Assembly (NCBI RefSeq): GCF_029433335.1
Contig: NZ_JAQTHX010000001.1
Location: 310,001 to 374,000 of the forward strand
Reading direction: 5' to 3'
Source of the DNA: Bifidobacterium sp. ESL0745
GTDB lineage: Bacteria > Actinomycetota > Actinomycetes > Actinomycetales > Bifidobacteriaceae
Length of the DNA: 64,000 bases
The translations under genes and the position numbers were made by a program. Positions 63,081 to 64,000 of this stretch are shown one piece after another. Below the pieces are notes generated by a model. That model worked only from the letters and a program-made list of their open reading frames with translations. It was not told the origin of the DNA and made no database searches. How positions within the stretch are numbered: position 1 is the first letter of the stretch; every line of letters starts with the position of its first letter.

Positions 63081-63253
63081 TTATGTATCGGCGTCGATGG
63101 ATGGAACAATAAAAAATATTAAAATATGTATATGTGGAATGCTGGCAGCGCCGGTGCGAATTGTGGTGATTGCCGGTCAGGTCGATATTGAAACGCAGAT
63201 TTCAACAATACATGCTTCAATAACACAGGTAACACCAAACCGGATAAGGGATT

Positions 63254-64000
63254 ATGACCGAGACGAAAAAAAAGCAGGGGCTAGCGGCGCTGGCTGCGGC
63301 CGGTAACGGCGAGGACTTTTCCGTCATCGACGCCATCGGCGGGGTGCGTGGCGTCATCGAATCGATGCTGCCCGGATTTGTCTTCGTGGTCATGTTCGTC
63401 ATCACGTCCGACCTCAAATTGACGATTATCGTTTCGGCGGTGTTGGCAGTGGTTTTGGTTGTGGTGCGCCTTGTGCAGCGCCAGACGATACTCGGCGCGC
63501 TGGCGGGTCTGATCTCTGTGGCCATCTGCCTGATTTGGGCGTGGAACACCCATGAGGCCCGCAACTACTACATGTATGGGTTCATCACCAACAGCGTCTA
63601 TATTGTCGTACTGGCCATCACGCTGGCCATCCGCGTACCGGGAGTCGGTTTTCTGGTCGAATTCATCCGATCCCTGCCCACCGAGCATTTCCGGGCATGG
63701 CTCGCCGATTGGCGAGGTGACAGGAAACTCGTTCGCGCCTATGACATCGTCACGGCCATGTGGATTGGTGTCTTCGCGTTGCGTTTGGTGGTGCAGGTGC
63801 CGCTTTACCTCACCAATCATGTCACTTGGCTGGGCACAACCCGTCTTCTGATGGGGCTGCCGTTCTGGGCGTTGGCCATTTGGATCTCCTACTTGATCAT
63901 TGCTGATCCGATGAGGCATCATCCCAAATTCAAGTCCGGTGGTGAGGATGAGGACGATAACGATGACAAAAAGAAGTCGGACACTCAGGCAGTGGACGAA
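63254..64000 (+). CDS. DUF3159 membrane protein (runs off right edge)
   Basis: Open from the ATG at 63254 to the window end (249 codons). DFSVIDAIGGVRGVIESMLP begins a DUF3159 domain, with about six membrane helices (SMLPGFVFVVMFVIT; SAVLAVVLVVVRLV; NSVYIVVLAITLAI and others). The visible end is an acidic Lys/Asp tail, so little is missing. AAGGGATT lies before the ATG. Actinobacterial family of unknown function, often near DUF3710. Confidence 0.85.
   Translation, partial: MTETKKKQGLAALAAAGNGEDFSVIDAIGGVRGVIESMLPGFVFVVMFVITSDLKLTIIVSAVLAVVLVVVRLVQRQTILGALAGLISVAICLIWAWNTHEARNYYMYGFITNSVYIVVLAITLAIRVPGVGFLVEFIRSLPTEHFRAWLADWRGDRKLVRAYDIVTAMWIGVFALRLVVQVPLYLTNHVTWLGTTRLLMGLPFWALAIWISYLIIADPMRHHPKFKSGGEDEDDNDDKKKSDTQAVDE

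Overview
The window looks like a chromosomal segment of a high-GC Gram-positive bacterium, most likely a Bifidobacterium or close relative in the Bifidobacteriaceae. This rests on the xerD-parA-scpA-scpB order, the IF-3/L35/L20 operon, OppA-type lipoproteins with a fused two-domain ATPase, the actinobacterial DUF3710 and DUF3159 proteins, an actinobacterial bL37 ribosomal protein and a NrtR-controlled niacin transporter. Species cannot be fixed from the sequence. No rRNA, tRNA, CRISPR array, insertion sequence or prophage was seen.

Layout. 1-6.1 kb: a ROK repressor cut by the left edge with its probable operator, a Nudix hydrolase, an AraC regulator divergent from a frameshifted MATE exporter, a maltose-type O-acetyltransferase and a Pro aminopeptidase. 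6.4-12 kb: folC and smc. 12-16 kb: a glycerate module (CdaR regulator, GntP permease, glycerate kinase) with a perfect inverted-repeat operator. 16-24 kb: a cell-wall block with an Asp/Glu racemase, a D-aspartate ligase-like ATP-grasp enzyme, a DegT aminotransferase, a FemAB bridge enzyme and a MurE ligase, then a DEDDh exonuclease. 24-32 kb: a SdaC-type permease, an ECF sigma factor with a small putative anti-sigma protein, the 24-residue bL37 gene, galM, ybaK, gap, an ArsC/Spx protein, thiamine pyrophosphokinase and a GNAT. 32.9-34.6 kb: infC-rpmI-rplT, with infC probably starting at AUC.

34.8-37.3 kb is the accessory part: a decayed sortase/pilin locus. The class C sortase has two compensating frameshifts and a TGA exactly at the expected catalytic arginine codon, and the LPxTG pilin is broken into several frames. 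37.3-41.6 kb carries xerD, parA, scpA and scpB. 41.7-44.2 kb is a niacin uptake unit (NrtR box, niaP, nrtR). typA, a small membrane protein, pheA, tyrA, a small SH3-like protein and xerC follow. 51.3-60.9 kb holds an oligopeptide-type ABC system: two paralogous binding lipoproteins flanking a GH13 glycosidase, two permeases and a fused double ATPase. The window ends with exonuclease III, a DUF3710 protein and a DUF3159 membrane protein cut by the right edge.

Cross-cutting features. Many intergenic gaps carry long, often perfect inverted repeats, some with T-tracts (terminators) and some without, including a small family sharing GGCTCGCATTTTT arms. Several conserved enzymes (MurE, DegT, ThiN, PheA, the first OppD domain) carry polar low-complexity insertions. 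The most distinctive observations are the decayed pilus locus, the AUC start of infC, bL37, the NrtR and CdaR operators and the D-Asp cross-bridge gene set. I found no clear candidate for a wholly new multi-gene system.
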